Below are positions 1 to 9,556 of a DNA stretch of 64,000 bases, in pieces (the first letter of the stretch is position 1; each line of letters starts with the position of its first letter). Source of the stretch: Arthrobacter sp. NicSoilC5 (GTDB lineage: Bacteria > Actinomycetota > Actinomycetes > Actinomycetales > Micrococcaceae); contig NZ_AP024660.1 of assembly GCF_019977395.1 (NCBI RefSeq), positions 1,426,001 through 1,490,000 on the forward strand. Reading direction: 5' to 3'. Under the pieces are notes generated by a model that was given only the letters and a program-made list of their open reading frames with translations, searched no databases and was not told the DNA's origin. The position numbers were made by a program, and so were the translations under genes.

Positions 1-981
1 CGGCAGCACGTAATAGCCGAAGCGCCGGTTGGGTTCCGGGGTGTAGATCTCGATCCGGTAATGGAAGCCGAACAGCTCGGAAAGGCGCCGCCGCTCAAAG
101 ACCAGGGAGTCGAACGGGCTCAAGAGCGCGCGGCCGGTGGCACGCCGCGGCAGCAGCGAATCGACATGCCGGAAAATCTTCCGGTTCCAGCCCGCCACAG
201 TGACGGGTTCCAGCCTGCCTTGCTCCACCAGGTGCTCCACAGCCAGGGCTGTGGCCTTTACCGGAGTCCGGAAGTAGTCGGCGAAGCAGCGGATGGTGCC
301 GATTCCGTGGGCCTGGGCGGCCGCGTCGGTCAGGCGCCGGAGTGCAGCCTCGGGATCCTTCTCCCCTGCCGCGGCGGCCGCATCCGGGAGGACCTTGGAG
401 GTCAGCGTGTACCTGCGTTCGAACTGCCCGGTCCGGGAGGCCGCCGACACCAGACCCGCTTCGAAGAGGTGTTCAAGGACCCGTTTCACCGCGTTCCAGT
501 TCCATCCCCAGTTGTCCGCCTGTTTCTCTTCGACATGCCCAATCCGTGCCGTCAGTTCAGATGCCGTCATGGGCCGGGAGCGGGCGAGGACCGCCAGGAT
601 CCTGGCAGCAACATCGTCCCGGAGCACGGGGTCCATCCGGGACGCGCCCACCCAGGGCCGCTTTTGCCAGAGAAGGAGGTCCTGGTAATGCTCCGGCCGG
701 ATGTAGCTGGCTTCGTGAGCCCAGTATTCGAACATCCGTCGCGGGTGGCTGGCGGACATGCGCTGCAGGATGTCCCGGTCATAGTTGCCAAGGCGGGAAT
801 AGAAGGGCAGGAAGTGGCTGCGGACCAGGACGTTTACGGAGTCGATCTGGACCAGCTGGAGACGGGCAAAGGTACGGCCCACCGTCCGTGCTGTCACGGG
901 GCCGGTGGGCCGTCCTTTGTGGAGTCCCTGCGCTGCCAGCGCGATCCGCCGGGCCTGGTCAAGGCTCAGCGTTGCCGACAA
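1..981 (-). CDS. YcaQ/AlkX-type DNA glycosylase (HTH_42 superfamily), 3' end cut by window
   Basis: 327 codons are visible and the frame is still open at base 1, so the C-terminus (family length about 400) lies outside. The TTG start at 979-981 is preceded by AGAGG about 8 nt upstream; there is no better start. The N-terminus has the winged-helix family block, with Gln45-Ile46-Asp47 inside VQIDSVNV and then FEYWAHEASY. Members of this family excise alkylated bases or unhook interstrand crosslinks. The Q-x-D triplet matches the AlkX (YcaQ-like) branch rather than the Q-x-Q AlkZ branch. The downstream gene hpf is in the same direction but functionally unrelated. The substrate is not proven by sequence alone. 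Confidence 0.85.
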   Translation of the reverse strand, partial: MSATLSLDQARRIALAAQGLHKGRPTGPVTARTVGRTFARLQLVQIDSVNVLVRSHFLPFYSRLGNYDRDILQRMSASHPRRMFEYWAHEASYIRPEHYQDLLLWQKRPWVGASRMDPVLRDDVAARILAVLARSRPMTASELTARIGHVEEKQADNWGWNWNAVKRVLEHLFEAGLVSAASRTGQFERRYTLTSKVLPDAAAAAGEKDPEAALRRLTDAAAQAHGIGTIRCFADYFRTPVKATALAVEHLVEQGRLEPVTVAGWNRKIFRHVDSLLPRRATGRALLSPFDSLVFERRRLSELFGFHYRIEIYTPEPNRRFGYYVLP

Positions 982-1029
982 TTCAGACCTCTCTGGTGGT
1001 TGGTACCACCTTGGACGTTGGCAGGTACG

Positions 1030-1755
1030 TCAGACAGTGGCGGCTGCGTCGTCGGAGCGGTAGGCAAGGACCTTTTCCTCCACGACAGTGTCGCCTGGCT
1101 CGCATTCGTGGTCCAGGGTGATGACGCCGTAGGTCCAGCCGCGGCGGCGGTAGACCACGGACGGCGTGTTGGTGGCCTTGTCCACGAAAAGATAGAAGTC
1201 GTGGCCGACGAGCTCCATGTTGTCCACGGCGTCGTCGAGGGTCATGGACGCAGCGGGGAAGACCTTGCGCCGGATCAGTACCGGCGAGCTCCCGGCCGGG
1301 ATGTCATTCTCGACATCGTAGGGGGACTTTTCCTCCGGCGCCTGCGCTGTTTCGCTCCTGCGGTTGGCCTCGAGGTAGAGCGGTTCGTGCGCGCTGGCTG
1401 GTTCCAGGGAGGCGGTAGCTTCACGGACGGCCTTGGGCGTGTGGCGGCCATGGTGGACCTTTTTGCGGTCCTTCGCGCGCCGGAGGCGCTCAAGCAGTTT
1501 GTTGTAGGCGAGGTCAAAGGCGGCAAATTTGTCTGCGGCGCTCGCTTCGGCACGGATAACGGGGCCCCTGCCCAGGACTGTCACTTCAACGGTCAACTGG
1601 TCGCCGGTTTGCCGGGCGTTGGTCTCCTTGGAGACTTTCGTATCCACCCGCTGGATCTTGTCGCCAAGCGATTCGATCTTTGCGATCTTTTCCCCGGCGT
1701 ATTCGCGGAACCGGTCTGAAACGGTCAGATTTCGTCCGCTGATCATAAACTCCAT
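1030..1755 (-). CDS. hpf: Ribosome hibernation promoting factor, long form (HPF/RaiA family)
   Basis: 241 residues. The N-terminal S30AE domain (about 1-110) begins MEFMISGRNLTVSDRFREY. The C-terminal long-HPF domain (about 180-240) contains DLVRRK-like and YRRRGWTYGVI segments and drives 100S dimerisation of idle ribosomes. The length is typical of the long HPF of actinobacteria, which combines the roles of short HPF and RMF. A longer frame opens at 1794, but the ATG at 1753-1755 has GGAGGG 4-5 nt upstream and matches the family start, so it is chosen. The gene follows comF by 145 bp and probably has its own promoter there, although no convincing -35/-10 pair was seen. Cytosolic; expected to be induced in slow growth. 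Confidence 0.95.
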   Translation of the reverse strand: MEFMISGRNLTVSDRFREYAGEKIAKIESLGDKIQRVDTKVSKETNARQTGDQLTVEVTVLGRGPVIRAEASAADKFAAFDLAYNKLLERLRRAKDRKKVHHGRHTPKAVREATASLEPASAHEPLYLEANRRSETAQAPEEKSPYDVENDIPAGSSPVLIRRKVFPAASMTLDDAVDNMELVGHDFYLFVDKATNTPSVVYRRRGWTYGVITLDHECEPGDTVVEEKVLAYRSDDAAATV

Positions 1756-1899
1756 GGTGCCCTCCAAATGACTTCGGTGACACGACGGCGGCACTTCCCT
1801 GGGCCGGGCTGTTTGACAGTCGAGCCCCTCTCCGAGCCGCCATCGAAAGGTACATTCTGTTCTTGGTACCCACCACCGACGTTAGTTCATAGCCACCTG

Positions 1900-2802
1900 T
1901 TATTCATCCTTTCCCGGTTTATTTTTTTCTAAGTCATGGCTCCTTCCGTGCGGGCCGGCGGCGGGCGTGCCGGGGTCCCCCGCAGCGGGCGGGCGTGTCG
2001 CGGCAAGCACGACGGCGCCCCTCACCTGGGCTCCGGCCAGGTGCAGGGCACGGGCTGCTTCTCCGATGGTGGCGCCGGTTGTCAGGACGTCGTCGACAAT
2101 GATGCAGGGACGGCCCACGACCTTGGTTCGGGCGCGGGATGTGACCTGCATGGAACCCCTGACGCGCTGCGAGCGGGCGCCCCTGCCCAAACCTTTTTGG
2201 CCGCCCAGACCTTTCTGGCCGCCCAGAGCCTTTGGCCCTTCCAGACGGACCCGGGGCTTCTTGCCCAGGACATCCGCGACGTCGAGACCTGGCAGTTGCC
2301 GTGCGGCCTCCTTCAGGAGCAGATGGACGGGGCTGAACCCCCGGTTGACGTACGCCGCGGTGCCGGTGGGCACCGGAACCAGCAGGAACCCGCTGCTGCC
2401 CCGGGCGGCTGCCCTGACTGCTACGGCCAGCGCCCGGCCAAGGTTTCTCCCAAGCTGGTGCTGGCCGTGCCTTTTGAATGACAGCAGGCCTTGGGCCAAC
2501 TCGTCCCGGTACACCCCCGCGGCCACCACCGGCAGCATGATGGTCCCGTCGACATCCATCAGCGCGGGGGCTCCGCTTTCCGCACGGAAAGGCTCCCTGG
2601 TCAGCTGGCGGATGCGGCTGCCGCACGGGGCGCAAAGGGTGCGGTCTTCGGCCCCGCAGCAGACGCAGTCCACCGGCACCGCCAGGGCGAGGAGATCTGC
2701 CGCCGCGCCGGACACCCAGTCGGCAAGGCGCAGGAGCGCTGCGGCGTGCTCAGCCCTGTGCAGTGCCGGCCAGGGCGGCGGCGGTTCAAGGTCGGGGTCC
2801 AT
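1900..2802 (-). CDS. comF: ComF family phosphoribosyltransferase-like protein
   Basis: 300 residues from the chosen ATG at 2802, which has AGGGGA about 8 nt upstream; an in-frame ATG at 2892 gives 330 residues and cannot be excluded. The N-terminus carries a four-Cys cluster (CVCCGAEDRTLCAPC) like the zinc-binding part of ComF. The C-terminus has the PRPP-binding loop IIVDDVLTTGAT of type I phosphoribosyltransferases, preceded by VPVPTG. ComF is needed for uptake of transforming DNA in competent bacteria, but in actinobacteria its role is unknown. It lies 135 bp downstream of lpqB and may be read through from the mtrAB-lpqB transcript. A Gly-Gln-Lys-Gly-Leu repeat sits just before the PRPP loop. 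Confidence 0.88.
   Translation of the reverse strand: MDPDLEPPPPWPALHRAEHAAALLRLADWVSGAAADLLALAVPVDCVCCGAEDRTLCAPCGSRIRQLTREPFRAESGAPALMDVDGTIMLPVVAAGVYRDELAQGLLSFKRHGQHQLGRNLGRALAVAVRAAARGSSGFLLVPVPTGTAAYVNRGFSPVHLLLKEAARQLPGLDVADVLGKKPRVRLEGPKALGGQKGLGGQKGLGRGARSQRVRGSMQVTSRARTKVVGRPCIIVDDVLTTGATIGEAARALHLAGAQVRGAVVLAATRPPAAGDPGTPAAGPHGRSHDLEKNKPGKDE
2191..2244. repeat. In-frame 18-bp tandem repeat inside comF
   Basis: Two 18-bp units (2191-2208 and 2209-2226) differ at one base, and a third, decayed unit runs to 2244. They encode the repeated GLGGQK block in the loop before the PRPP motif. The repeat keeps the reading frame and may vary in copy number between strains. Confidence 0.75.
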
Positions 2803-2937
2803 CCGTCGGGTCCCCTGCCGGCCAGGTCCAGCTGTTCCGCTTCCGCCGGATATTCCGTTCACTGCCCCAGCATGCATCAGATGCCCGGGCATCAGGAGGG
2901 CCTGGGGCGCCTATGTGGACAAGTCGGAGGACAGGGG

Positions 2938-4653
2938 TCAGCCCGGAAACGCGGGGTCGATGGGACCCTTGATCTGCGGCGACCAGCCGTTGCCGAGGCG
3001 CTGGAAGATACCCTCTCCGGACTGGACATAGATGTCGTCTGCACCGTTTCCGGCGCTGATGGCAACCAGGCCGGGCCAGGGAGCCAGCTGCTGCGGCTGT
3101 CCGGAGGTGAGGGACAGCAGCTCCGGCGTGACGTTCGCACCGGCTGCCTCCTTCATGACGGCAACGGTGGTTCCGTTCACCCACACGCCTTGGTCAGGAT
3201 CGCCGGCGCTGACCAGAGTGATGGGCGCGGTCAGTTCGCGCGGTGTGCCGTCGCCGGCGCGGATCACGCCGGTCACCTGCACCTTGGACTTCCCGTTCTG
3301 CTCGGAGATGACCAGGGCGCGCACGCCGTCGCGTGAGATGCGGAACTCCTTCACCGTCCGGCCGGCAAGCCATGATGGCGCCAGCGTCACGGACGGGACA
3401 GGTGCCCCTTCCGCAACTCCCGCTGGATGGAACGCCACGACTTCGGTGGTACCCGTTGCACCCGGTCCGGCGGTCCATACCCAGTCGTTGATACTGAAGG
3501 ACGGCCGGCTGAGGGTGCTCCGGGTGGTCAGGGAACGCGCCGGCTGGCCCGGACTGATGCTGTACAGGGTGGTGCGTCCGTCATTGAGGAAGGCGGCGGT
3601 CTGCGACACCGGCGATTCCGCAGGGTAGCGCGGGTTGAGCGCAGAGACGGGCTGCATGTCGGGCAATGGGGAAACGCGGTTATTTTCGTAGCGCACCAGA
3701 TCGTTGCCACTGATGGCGATCTGGCGCGAAGGCACTGTTTTATCCAGCACCGGGGGAAGGACGGACCCGTTGTCCTCCACCCGGACCAGGTCCTGGTTGG
3801 CGCGCAGCTCAACGTTGACCACATCCGGCTGGCTGCGGAACGTCAAGGTCAGCTGCATCTGCATGCGCAGCCGGTCCTCCGCCGAGGTTTCCGTCAGCTC
3901 CTTTGCCGTCAGGTCCACCTGGGCGGCCCCGGAGACTACCGGGACTGACTCACGGGCCAGTTTGATTCCCGAGGGGAATGCGCTGGCGACGGCGCCGCGG
4001 AGGTAGGGGGCGGGGCCGGCCAGCAGCGCGCTGGTCATGGCCTTGACGGTCTTGTTCTTAAGGAACCAGCGGACATCCGGGATGGCGTAGGTGAACGTGG
4101 GGTCGTAAAAGTAGATGGGGTAGGCGCCGTAGATCACCTTGAATGTTTCCTCGGCAATGGCGGTCCCGTCCGGAATCGCGGAGATCCGCCACTCGCCGTC
4201 CACCTGGGTCACCGTCACCGGAATGCGTTCCACTGTTCCCGGCGGCGACTGGGTGGCGATGCCGTCCGCGTCCACTGTGTAGGAGACATCCAGCTCGTAG
4301 TTGAAGACGTTTTCCGTTGCTGTGGGGACGACGCGCGCCTCCCGGTAAACCAGGGCGCGTTTGTCCGGCTTCCAGGACACCGCCGACGCCTGCGTGAGGT
4401 ACTGGCGGGCAACGGCGTAGTCGTCCTCGTAGCCGCTGCCGGCCCGGTAGAAGTAGTCGATGATTGTCTCCGGGGACGCACCGGCCTGGGGTGCTGCGGG
4501 AAGGAAGACGGGCGCGTTGACGTTGCCGGCGCTGCTTTCGCTGCTCTTCCCCACCGGGCCCGAGGTGGGGATCCGCGCGCAGCCCGACAGGAGGACAATG
4601 AGCAGCGCGAGCAGTGCCGCTGAGTACCTGGCGTGGCGCATCGAGGCCCTCAT
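2938..4653 (-). CDS. lpqB: LpqB, MtrAB-associated lipoprotein
   Basis: 571 residues. A lipoprotein signal peptide ends in LLSGC with Cys25 as the acylated residue. A GerMN-type domain follows (roughly 190-320) and then a beta-propeller-like LpqB domain rich in [16 protein letters not shown] blades to the C-terminus. In mycobacteria LpqB sits outside the membrane and modulates the sensor kinase MtrB. The ATG at 4651-4653 overlaps the mtrB stop (ATGA), indicating translational coupling. A longer frame to 4869 is only the mtrB region read in another phase. The gene order mtrA-mtrB-lpqB is the conserved actinobacterial one. Confidence 0.95.
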   Translation of the reverse strand: MRASMRHARYSAALLALLIVLLSGCARIPTSGPVGKSSESSAGNVNAPVFLPAAPQAGASPETIIDYFYRAGSGYEDDYAVARQYLTQASAVSWKPDKRALVYREARVVPTATENVFNYELDVSYTVDADGIATQSPPGTVERIPVTVTQVDGEWRISAIPDGTAIAEETFKVIYGAYPIYFYDPTFTYAIPDVRWFLKNKTVKAMTSALLAGPAPYLRGAVASAFPSGIKLARESVPVVSGAAQVDLTAKELTETSAEDRLRMQMQLTLTFRSQPDVVNVELRANQDLVRVEDNGSVLPPVLDKTVPSRQIAISGNDLVRYENNRVSPLPDMQPVSALNPRYPAESPVSQTAAFLNDGRTTLYSISPGQPARSLTTRSTLSRPSFSINDWVWTAGPGATGTTEVVAFHPAGVAEGAPVPSVTLAPSWLAGRTVKEFRISRDGVRALVISEQNGKSKVQVTGVIRAGDGTPRELTAPITLVSAGDPDQGVWVNGTTVAVMKEAAGANVTPELLSLTSGQPQQLAPWPGLVAISAGNGADDIYVQSGEGIFQRLGNGWSPQIKGPIDPAFPG

Positions 4654-6602
4654 GGTGTCTCCTCGGGAGGCCGGACTGGAGCGGCACCGGCCGCACCAGT
4701 CTGCAGCAGCAGCATGTTCTTGTAGTCCTGTTCCGCGGGGATGGTTCCCGGCGCTCCGGGTATGGTGGCGTCCCTGGGTTCCAGCTGAACGGGTGACTCG
4801 GTGATTTCCCCATCCTGGCGCAACGGAAGGGTCAGCCGGAAGTTGGCGCCATCGCCCTTCCTGCCCCACGCCTGGAGCCAGCCATGGTGCAGTTTGGTGT
4901 CCTCCATGGCGATGGACAGTCCCAGGCCGCTGCCTCCCGTGGTGCGGGCGCGGGCGGGATCCGCACGCCAGAACCTGTCGAAGACCCTGGCCGCCTGCGA
5001 TGGGTCCATTCCGATCCCGTGGTCCCGGACGGAAACGCCCACTGCCGTCTCGTTTGCCGCGACCGTGACGGTCACCGGCTTGCCCTCACCGTGCTCCACG
5101 GCGTTCAGGATCAGGTTCCGCAGGATCCTGTCGATCCGCCGGGCGTCCATTTCCACGATCACGGCATCGTCCGGGGCCGCGTAGAGGATTTCCGAGCCAT
5201 ACTCGGCCGCGACCGGCGCCGCGCCCTCAATGACGTGGGCGATCACCTGGAGCAGGTCCTCGGGTTCAGCATCGAGGACCGCTACGCCTGCATCGAAGCG
5301 GCTGATTTCCAGCAGGTCGGAGAGCAGCGACTGGAACCGCTCCACCTGGTTGTACAGCAGTTCGGCGGACCGTTTGTTGATGGGGTCGAAGTCGTCCCGG
5401 GCGTCGTAGAGAACCTCCGCGGCCATCCGGACGGTGGTCAGCGGAGTCCTGAGCTCGTGCGAAACGTCGGACACAAAGCGCTGCTGCATCTGCGACAACG
5501 TGGCCAGCTGCGTGATCTGCTCCTGCAGGCTGGCTGCCATGTGGTTGAAGGAGGCACCAAGGCGGGCCACTTCGTCCTCGCCTTTGACCACCATGCGCTC
5601 CTGCAGCTGGCCGGCCGCGAGCTTCTCGGAAACCATGGCCGCGTGACTCACCGGGCTGACCACGTTGCGCGTGACATACCAGGCGACGGCGCCGATCAGC
5701 AGGACCAGGACCGCACCGCCGGCCCAGAGGACGCTTTGGATCTCGTTCAGCGTTTGCTGCGCGGTGTTGAGGTCGTAGATCAGGTACAGCTCGTAGACGG
5801 TGCCGTTGAAGGTCACCTTGTTGCCCACGGCGATTCCCGGCCGGTCCTCGGTCCCCACGGGAATGACCGTGGATGCCCAGTACTGGTCCTTCCCGGACTC
5901 CTGCACTGCTTTGCGCAGCTCAGGGGGGATGACGCTGACCGTCAGCTGGTCCGACGCGCGGGATTCAACCCAGCGGTTGCGGGGTTTGGTCTGGTTGGGC
6001 ATCGCCTCGAAGACGTAGCGCCGTTGGATGACCGAACCGCGCCCTTCCACGGCGCTGAGCGTATCCGAGACCAGGGTGATGACGCTCGACTGGTCGGTGA
6101 CCTGGGCGCCGTCGAACGTCTCCTGAACCTGCTTCACGTTGTAGCGTGTCTCGGATTCGGCCTGCGTCAGCCGCTCCTGGAACAGGTTGTTGGCGATCTG
6201 GTTGGACAGGTAGGCACCCACCACGGCGAACGACGTCACGGCCAGCATCAGGGTGGTGAGAACGGTCCGGAACTGCAGGGACCGGCGCCAGCGCTGCTGC
6301 AGCGCCCGGCCAAGGTACCTCAGCCCCGGGAGGAAACGGCGGACTCCGGTCCGCACCAGCCGTGCCACGCGCAGCGCCACGATCACGGCGCGGCGCTGCC
6401 AGATCCGTGCGCGGAAGGCAACATGCCGAAGAACGGGAGTCACGGAAGGTCCGGGCACGTTGGCCTCGTCGCCACCCTGGGATGGGCTGTCCTGCCCGGC
6501 GCCGCTGCTCAAACCTTCATCACCGGCGTGCGGCGTTGCGCGCCGGCCGGGTTGCCCGTCCTGCGCAGCGGGGTCAGACCCCTGCTTTGTAGCCGACACC
6601 AC
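4650..6602 (-). CDS. mtrB: Sensor histidine kinase MtrB
   Basis: 650 residues from a GTG at 6600-6602 that overlaps mtrA by 29 bp. TM1 is about 112-132, the extracytoplasmic sensor 133-291, TM2 about 292-311, then HAMP (312-365). The HisKA H-box SHELRTPL follows with His382, then an HATPase domain with N, G1 (DHGIGMD) and G2 (GGSGLGLS) boxes. This is the cognate kinase of MtrA; the pair controls cell-wall metabolism and division in actinobacteria. The N-terminal 110 residues are a basic, low-complexity cytoplasmic tail with no ATG, so a later GTG start (for example near residue 49) is possible. The stop overlaps the lpqB start. Confidence 0.95.
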   Translation of the reverse strand: MVSATKQGSDPAAQDGQPGRRATPHAGDEGLSSGAGQDSPSQGGDEANVPGPSVTPVLRHVAFRARIWQRRAVIVALRVARLVRTGVRRFLPGLRYLGRALQQRWRRSLQFRTVLTTLMLAVTSFAVVGAYLSNQIANNLFQERLTQAESETRYNVKQVQETFDGAQVTDQSSVITLVSDTLSAVEGRGSVIQRRYVFEAMPNQTKPRNRWVESRASDQLTVSVIPPELRKAVQESGKDQYWASTVIPVGTEDRPGIAVGNKVTFNGTVYELYLIYDLNTAQQTLNEIQSVLWAGGAVLVLLIGAVAWYVTRNVVSPVSHAAMVSEKLAAGQLQERMVVKGEDEVARLGASFNHMAASLQEQITQLATLSQMQQRFVSDVSHELRTPLTTVRMAAEVLYDARDDFDPINKRSAELLYNQVERFQSLLSDLLEISRFDAGVAVLDAEPEDLLQVIAHVIEGAAPVAAEYGSEILYAAPDDAVIVEMDARRIDRILRNLILNAVEHGEGKPVTVTVAANETAVGVSVRDHGIGMDPSQAARVFDRFWRADPARARTTGGSGLGLSIAMEDTKLHHGWLQAWGRKGDGANFRLTLPLRQDGEITESPVQLEPRDATIPGAPGTIPAEQDYKNMLLLQTGAAGAAPVRPPEETP

Positions 6603-7248
6603 GCACCGTCAATACAACTTCCGGAGCTTCCGGGTCCTGCTCGATCTTGGACCGCAGGCGCTGGACATGGACGTTGACCAGGCGGGTATCAGCGGCGTGG
6701 CGGTAGCCCCAGACCTGCTCCAGGAGCAGTTCGCGGGTGAAGACCTGCCACGGCTTGCGGGCCAGTGCCACCAGCAGATCGAATTCCAGCGGCGTCAGGG
6801 AGATCCGCTCGCTGCCCCTGCTGACGGTGTGCCCGGCGACGTCGATAGTGATGTCCGCGATCTTAAGCGTTTCGGGCGCCTTCTGGTCGCCGGGGCGCAG
6901 GCGGGCGCGCACGCGTGCCACCAGTTCGGCCGGTTTGAACGGCTTGGGCACGTAGTCGTCAGCACCGGATTCCAGTCCGCGGACCACGTCTGAGGTATCG
7001 GACTTGGCGGTCAGCATGACGATGGGAACATCGGATTCGCCGCGGACTTGGCGGCAGACCTCGATGCCATCCATGCCGGGAAGCATCAGGTCGAGCAGGA
7101 CAAGGTCCGGCCGCGATGACCGGAAAACGTCGAGGGCCTGGGCGCCGTCGGCGCAGAAGACCGGCTCGAAGCCGTCATTACGGAGGACAATTCCAATCAT
7201 CTCGGCCAGCGCTTCGTCATCATCTACCACCAGAATGCGTGCCTTCAT
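6574..7248 (-). CDS. mtrA: Response regulator MtrA (OmpR/PhoB type)
   Basis: 224 residues, full family length. The receiver domain (1-115) has the acidic pocket Asp9-Asp10-Asp11, phosphoacceptor Asp53 in LLDLMLPG, and the conserved Lys in VPKPF. The winged-helix DNA-binding domain (about 128-224) ends [10 protein letters not shown]. The ATG at 7246-7248 has AAGGGA about 11 nt upstream. MtrA is an essential or near-essential regulator of peptidoglycan hydrolase genes, DNA replication and osmotic response in actinobacteria. It begins the minus-strand mtrA-mtrB-lpqB operon and is divergent from the membrane-protein operon at 7426. Confidence 0.97.
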   Translation of the reverse strand: MKARILVVDDDEALAEMIGIVLRNDGFEPVFCADGAQALDVFRSSRPDLVLLDLMLPGMDGIEVCRQVRGESDVPIVMLTAKSDTSDVVRGLESGADDYVPKPFKPAELVARVRARLRPGDQKAPETLKIADITIDVAGHTVSRGSERISLTPLEFDLLVALARKPWQVFTRELLLEQVWGYRHAADTRLVNVHVQRLRSKIEQDPEAPEVVLTVRGVGYKAGV

Positions 7249-7425
7249 AGCTATATATTCCCTTATCGGGATGGGTTTGTCCTGTTGAGCGGCTTCCCGG
7301 CATGGCGGGACACTAGGCCGGCCGACGGCGGAACTATAGTCTTGGGGTCATGCCCTGCATTGCCGGTGCGCGCCTTCCGGCGGGCGGCCCGCGGGGCGGG
7401 CGGACTGATATGGGGGAGGAAATCA

Positions 7426-8931
7426 GTGTCAGCACAGGAGCCGGAGCGCGGGGAGCCAACGCCGGGGTGGCCCGGCGGCGGGCATGACGGTGGCGGACAT
7501 GACGACGGCGGGTCCGCCGGCACCGGAGGACACAGCCCGGCAGCACCTGCCTGGGAGCAGCCGTGGGAGCAGCCGTGGGAGCAGCCGTGGGCGCCACCGG
7601 CAGGGCAGCAACCCGACGCAGGCCGGCAACCCGGCCCAGGACAACAATCCGCTGTCGGACAGCAGGGGGCGCCAAGGCATCCGGCGCAGCAGGCACCCGG
7701 GTGGGAGGAGCGGCGGCCCTGGCAACAGCAGCCGCCGCAACCGCCCCAGTGGCAACAGCGTGGACAGTACCCCTACCCTGAAGCGCCGCACTCCGGCCCG
7801 CAGTACCCCGGTCCGCCATACCCCGGTGCGCCATACCCCGGCGCGCCTTACGGAGCCTCCCCCTACGGACAACCCCGCTATGTCGCCCCTCCAAAGCCCG
7901 GCATCATCCCCCTGCGTCCACTGATGTTCGGGGAAATCCTGGATGGCTCGTTCCAGGGCATCCGGCGCAACGCCAAAGCGATGCTGGGAGCCGGCATCCT
8001 GGTGCAGTCCCTGTCGGCCATCCTCGCCGCAGTCCTTACTGGGGTCGTTGCAACGTCGTCCGGGTCGATTGAATCCTGGGCGCGGACGGCCAGCAGAGCC
8101 GACGTCGCGTCCCTCGGGATTGGGCTGATGGTTACCTTTGCCTTTCTGTCCATCCTGTCCGTCTTCATGTCCGTGGTTCTCCAGGGCGCCGTGGTGGTCA
8201 TCGTGGCAAGGTCCGTCCTGAACCGGCCCACCGGCTTCCGGCGCATGCTGTCACTGGTGCGTCCACGGATCGGGGCGCTGATCAGGCTGGCCGCGGTGCT
8301 GGTGGCTGCCGGGGTGGCCACGATGGCGCTTTTCTTCGCTGTCATCGTGCTCCTGTTCTCCAATGTCCGCGGCGCGGGAGCGCTGCTGGTCATCCCGCTG
8401 ATGATGGGCTTCGCCGTCCTGTTCCTCTGGGTGGCGATCAAGCTCATGGTGGCGCCTGCCGCCGTCGTCATCGAAGAATTGGGCGCCCTGGCCGGACTGC
8501 GCCGCTCGTGGACCCTCACGCGGGCAAACTGGTGGCGCATCCTTGGCATCACCCTGGTGGTGGGAATCCTGGTCACCGTGATCACCCAAGTGGTCCTGAT
8601 CCCCGCAAGCATGCTGCCGACGGTCCTGTCGGGAGTCGTCTCGCCGCACGGCGGCAGCGGGCAGGACGCGGCGCTTACCGTGACCATCAGCATCATCACC
8701 GCGGTGGTCGGCGCCCTGGTGGGTGCGGTGGGCTACGCCTTCCAAACGTCTGTCATGGCCTTGCTCTACATGGACCTGCGGATGCGCAAAGACGGCCTGG
8801 ACATCGTGCTGCTGCGCGATCTGGAGACCGGAGCGGATCCCGACGGGATCCCGGGCCGGAACGCCGGGACCGGGAGCACCCCGTACCCCGGGTACGGCAC
8901 AGCGCCGGGGGCATGGCCGTATGGCCGCTGA
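7426..8931 (+). CDS. Membrane protein with glycerophosphoryl diester phosphodiesterase membrane-type domain and Pro/Gln-rich N-terminus
   Basis: 501 residues. The frame is open from 7285, but the GTG at 7426 is preceded by GGGGGAGGA at ideal spacing, so translation starts there. Residues 1 to about 165 are cytoplasmic low complexity: three WEQP repeats, then PYPGAPYPGAPYG and YGQP tracts. From PKPGIIPLRPLMFGEILDG onward is a multi-helix integral membrane domain with about six segments, related to the membrane part of GdpP-type glycerophosphodiester phosphodiesterases; no catalytic phosphodiesterase domain is present. It overlaps the next gene by 11 bp and heads a six-gene operon with a MoxR ATPase, so a role in membrane-complex assembly is an inference. 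Confidence 0.88.
   Translation: MSAQEPERGEPTPGWPGGGHDGGGHDDGGSAGTGGHSPAAPAWEQPWEQPWEQPWAPPAGQQPDAGRQPGPGQQSAVGQQGAPRHPAQQAPGWEERRPWQQQPPQPPQWQQRGQYPYPEAPHSGPQYPGPPYPGAPYPGAPYGASPYGQPRYVAPPKPGIIPLRPLMFGEILDGSFQGIRRNAKAMLGAGILVQSLSAILAAVLTGVVATSSGSIESWARTASRADVASLGIGLMVTFAFLSILSVFMSVVLQGAVVVIVARSVLNRPTGFRRMLSLVRPRIGALIRLAAVLVAAGVATMALFFAVIVLLFSNVRGAGALLVIPLMMGFAVLFLWVAIKLMVAPAAVVIEELGALAGLRRSWTLTRANWWRILGITLVVGILVTVITQVVLIPASMLPTVLSGVVSPHGGSGQDAALTVTISIITAVVGALVGAVGYAFQTSVMALLYMDLRMRKDGLDIVLLRDLETGADPDGIPGRNAGTGSTPYPGYGTAPGAWPYGR
7552..7587. repeat. Three perfect 12-bp tandem repeats coding WEQP
   Basis: The 12-mer tgggagcagccg occurs three times in a row inside the proline-rich N-terminus of the membrane protein, giving the Trp-Glu-Gln-Pro repeat. 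All three units are identical at DNA level, which suggests recent expansion. Confidence 0.85.
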
Positions 8932-9556
8932 GCCGCCGGTGCTGCCTGGAGCCGACGAGGCCCGGCGATGGGCGGCAGAAGAGTTGGCCAAACCTGAATA
9001 CCGGGACGCCGCCCCCTCCTGGCTGGACAGTCTGTGGCGGAACTTCCTCGACTGGCTCCAGTCCCTGGACGGCTCGCCCGGGGACGCCGCACCGGTGCCC
9101 AGCCCCGTCATCGCCCTCGTCATTGCCGTCATCATCGCCGCCGCCATCCTCCTTGCCCGCCCCCGGCTGAACGCGCGGGCACGGAAGGCCAGCGACGTGT
9201 TCAAAAGGGAAACCGCGCTGACCGCCGGGGACTACCGGAACCGCGCGGAAGCCGCAGCCGCGGCCGCACAATGGGGGGACGCCGTCGTCGACCGTTTCCG
9301 TGCGGTGGTCCGCAGCGCCGAGGACCGGACCATCCTTGATCCGCAGCCAGGCAGGACGGCGGACGAGGCCGCGCAGGCGCTGTCCGTGCCGTTCGCCGGT
9401 GAATCCCGGCGCCTGGCCCGGGCGGCGGCCACATTTGACGGCATCCGCTACGGAAACAGGGCAGCGGGCAGCGGCGATTACCAGGAAATGGTGGCCCTGG
9501 ACGCGGCATTGGGTGCCATGAAACCCGCCGCCGGCAGCACGGTGACGCCGATATGA
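8921..9556 (+). CDS. DUF4129 domain-containing membrane protein
   Basis: 211 residues. The ATG at 8921 lies 11 bp inside the previous gene and is used because it starts the conserved part; the frame open from 8723 is only antiphase to the upstream gene. One transmembrane helix (about 62-79) is followed by a soluble DUF4129 domain with FRAVVRSAEDRTI and an alpha-helical RTADEAAQAL segment. DUF4129 proteins accompany MoxR-DUF58 operons and transglutaminase-like proteins; their biochemical role is unknown. The stop overlaps the next start (ATGA). Confidence 0.85.
   Translation: MAAEPPVLPGADEARRWAAEELAKPEYRDAAPSWLDSLWRNFLDWLQSLDGSPGDAAPVPSPVIALVIAVIIAAAILLARPRLNARARKASDVFKRETALTAGDYRNRAEAAAAAAQWGDAVVDRFRAVVRSAEDRTILDPQPGRTADEAAQALSVPFAGESRRLARAAATFDGIRYGNRAAGSGDYQEMVALDAALGAMKPAAGSTVTPI

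Noticed and set aside
61-1719. Long plus-strand open frame of 552 codons
   Set aside because: Antisense to the glycosylase and hpf genes; composition and lack of family motifs show it is a high-GC shadow frame.
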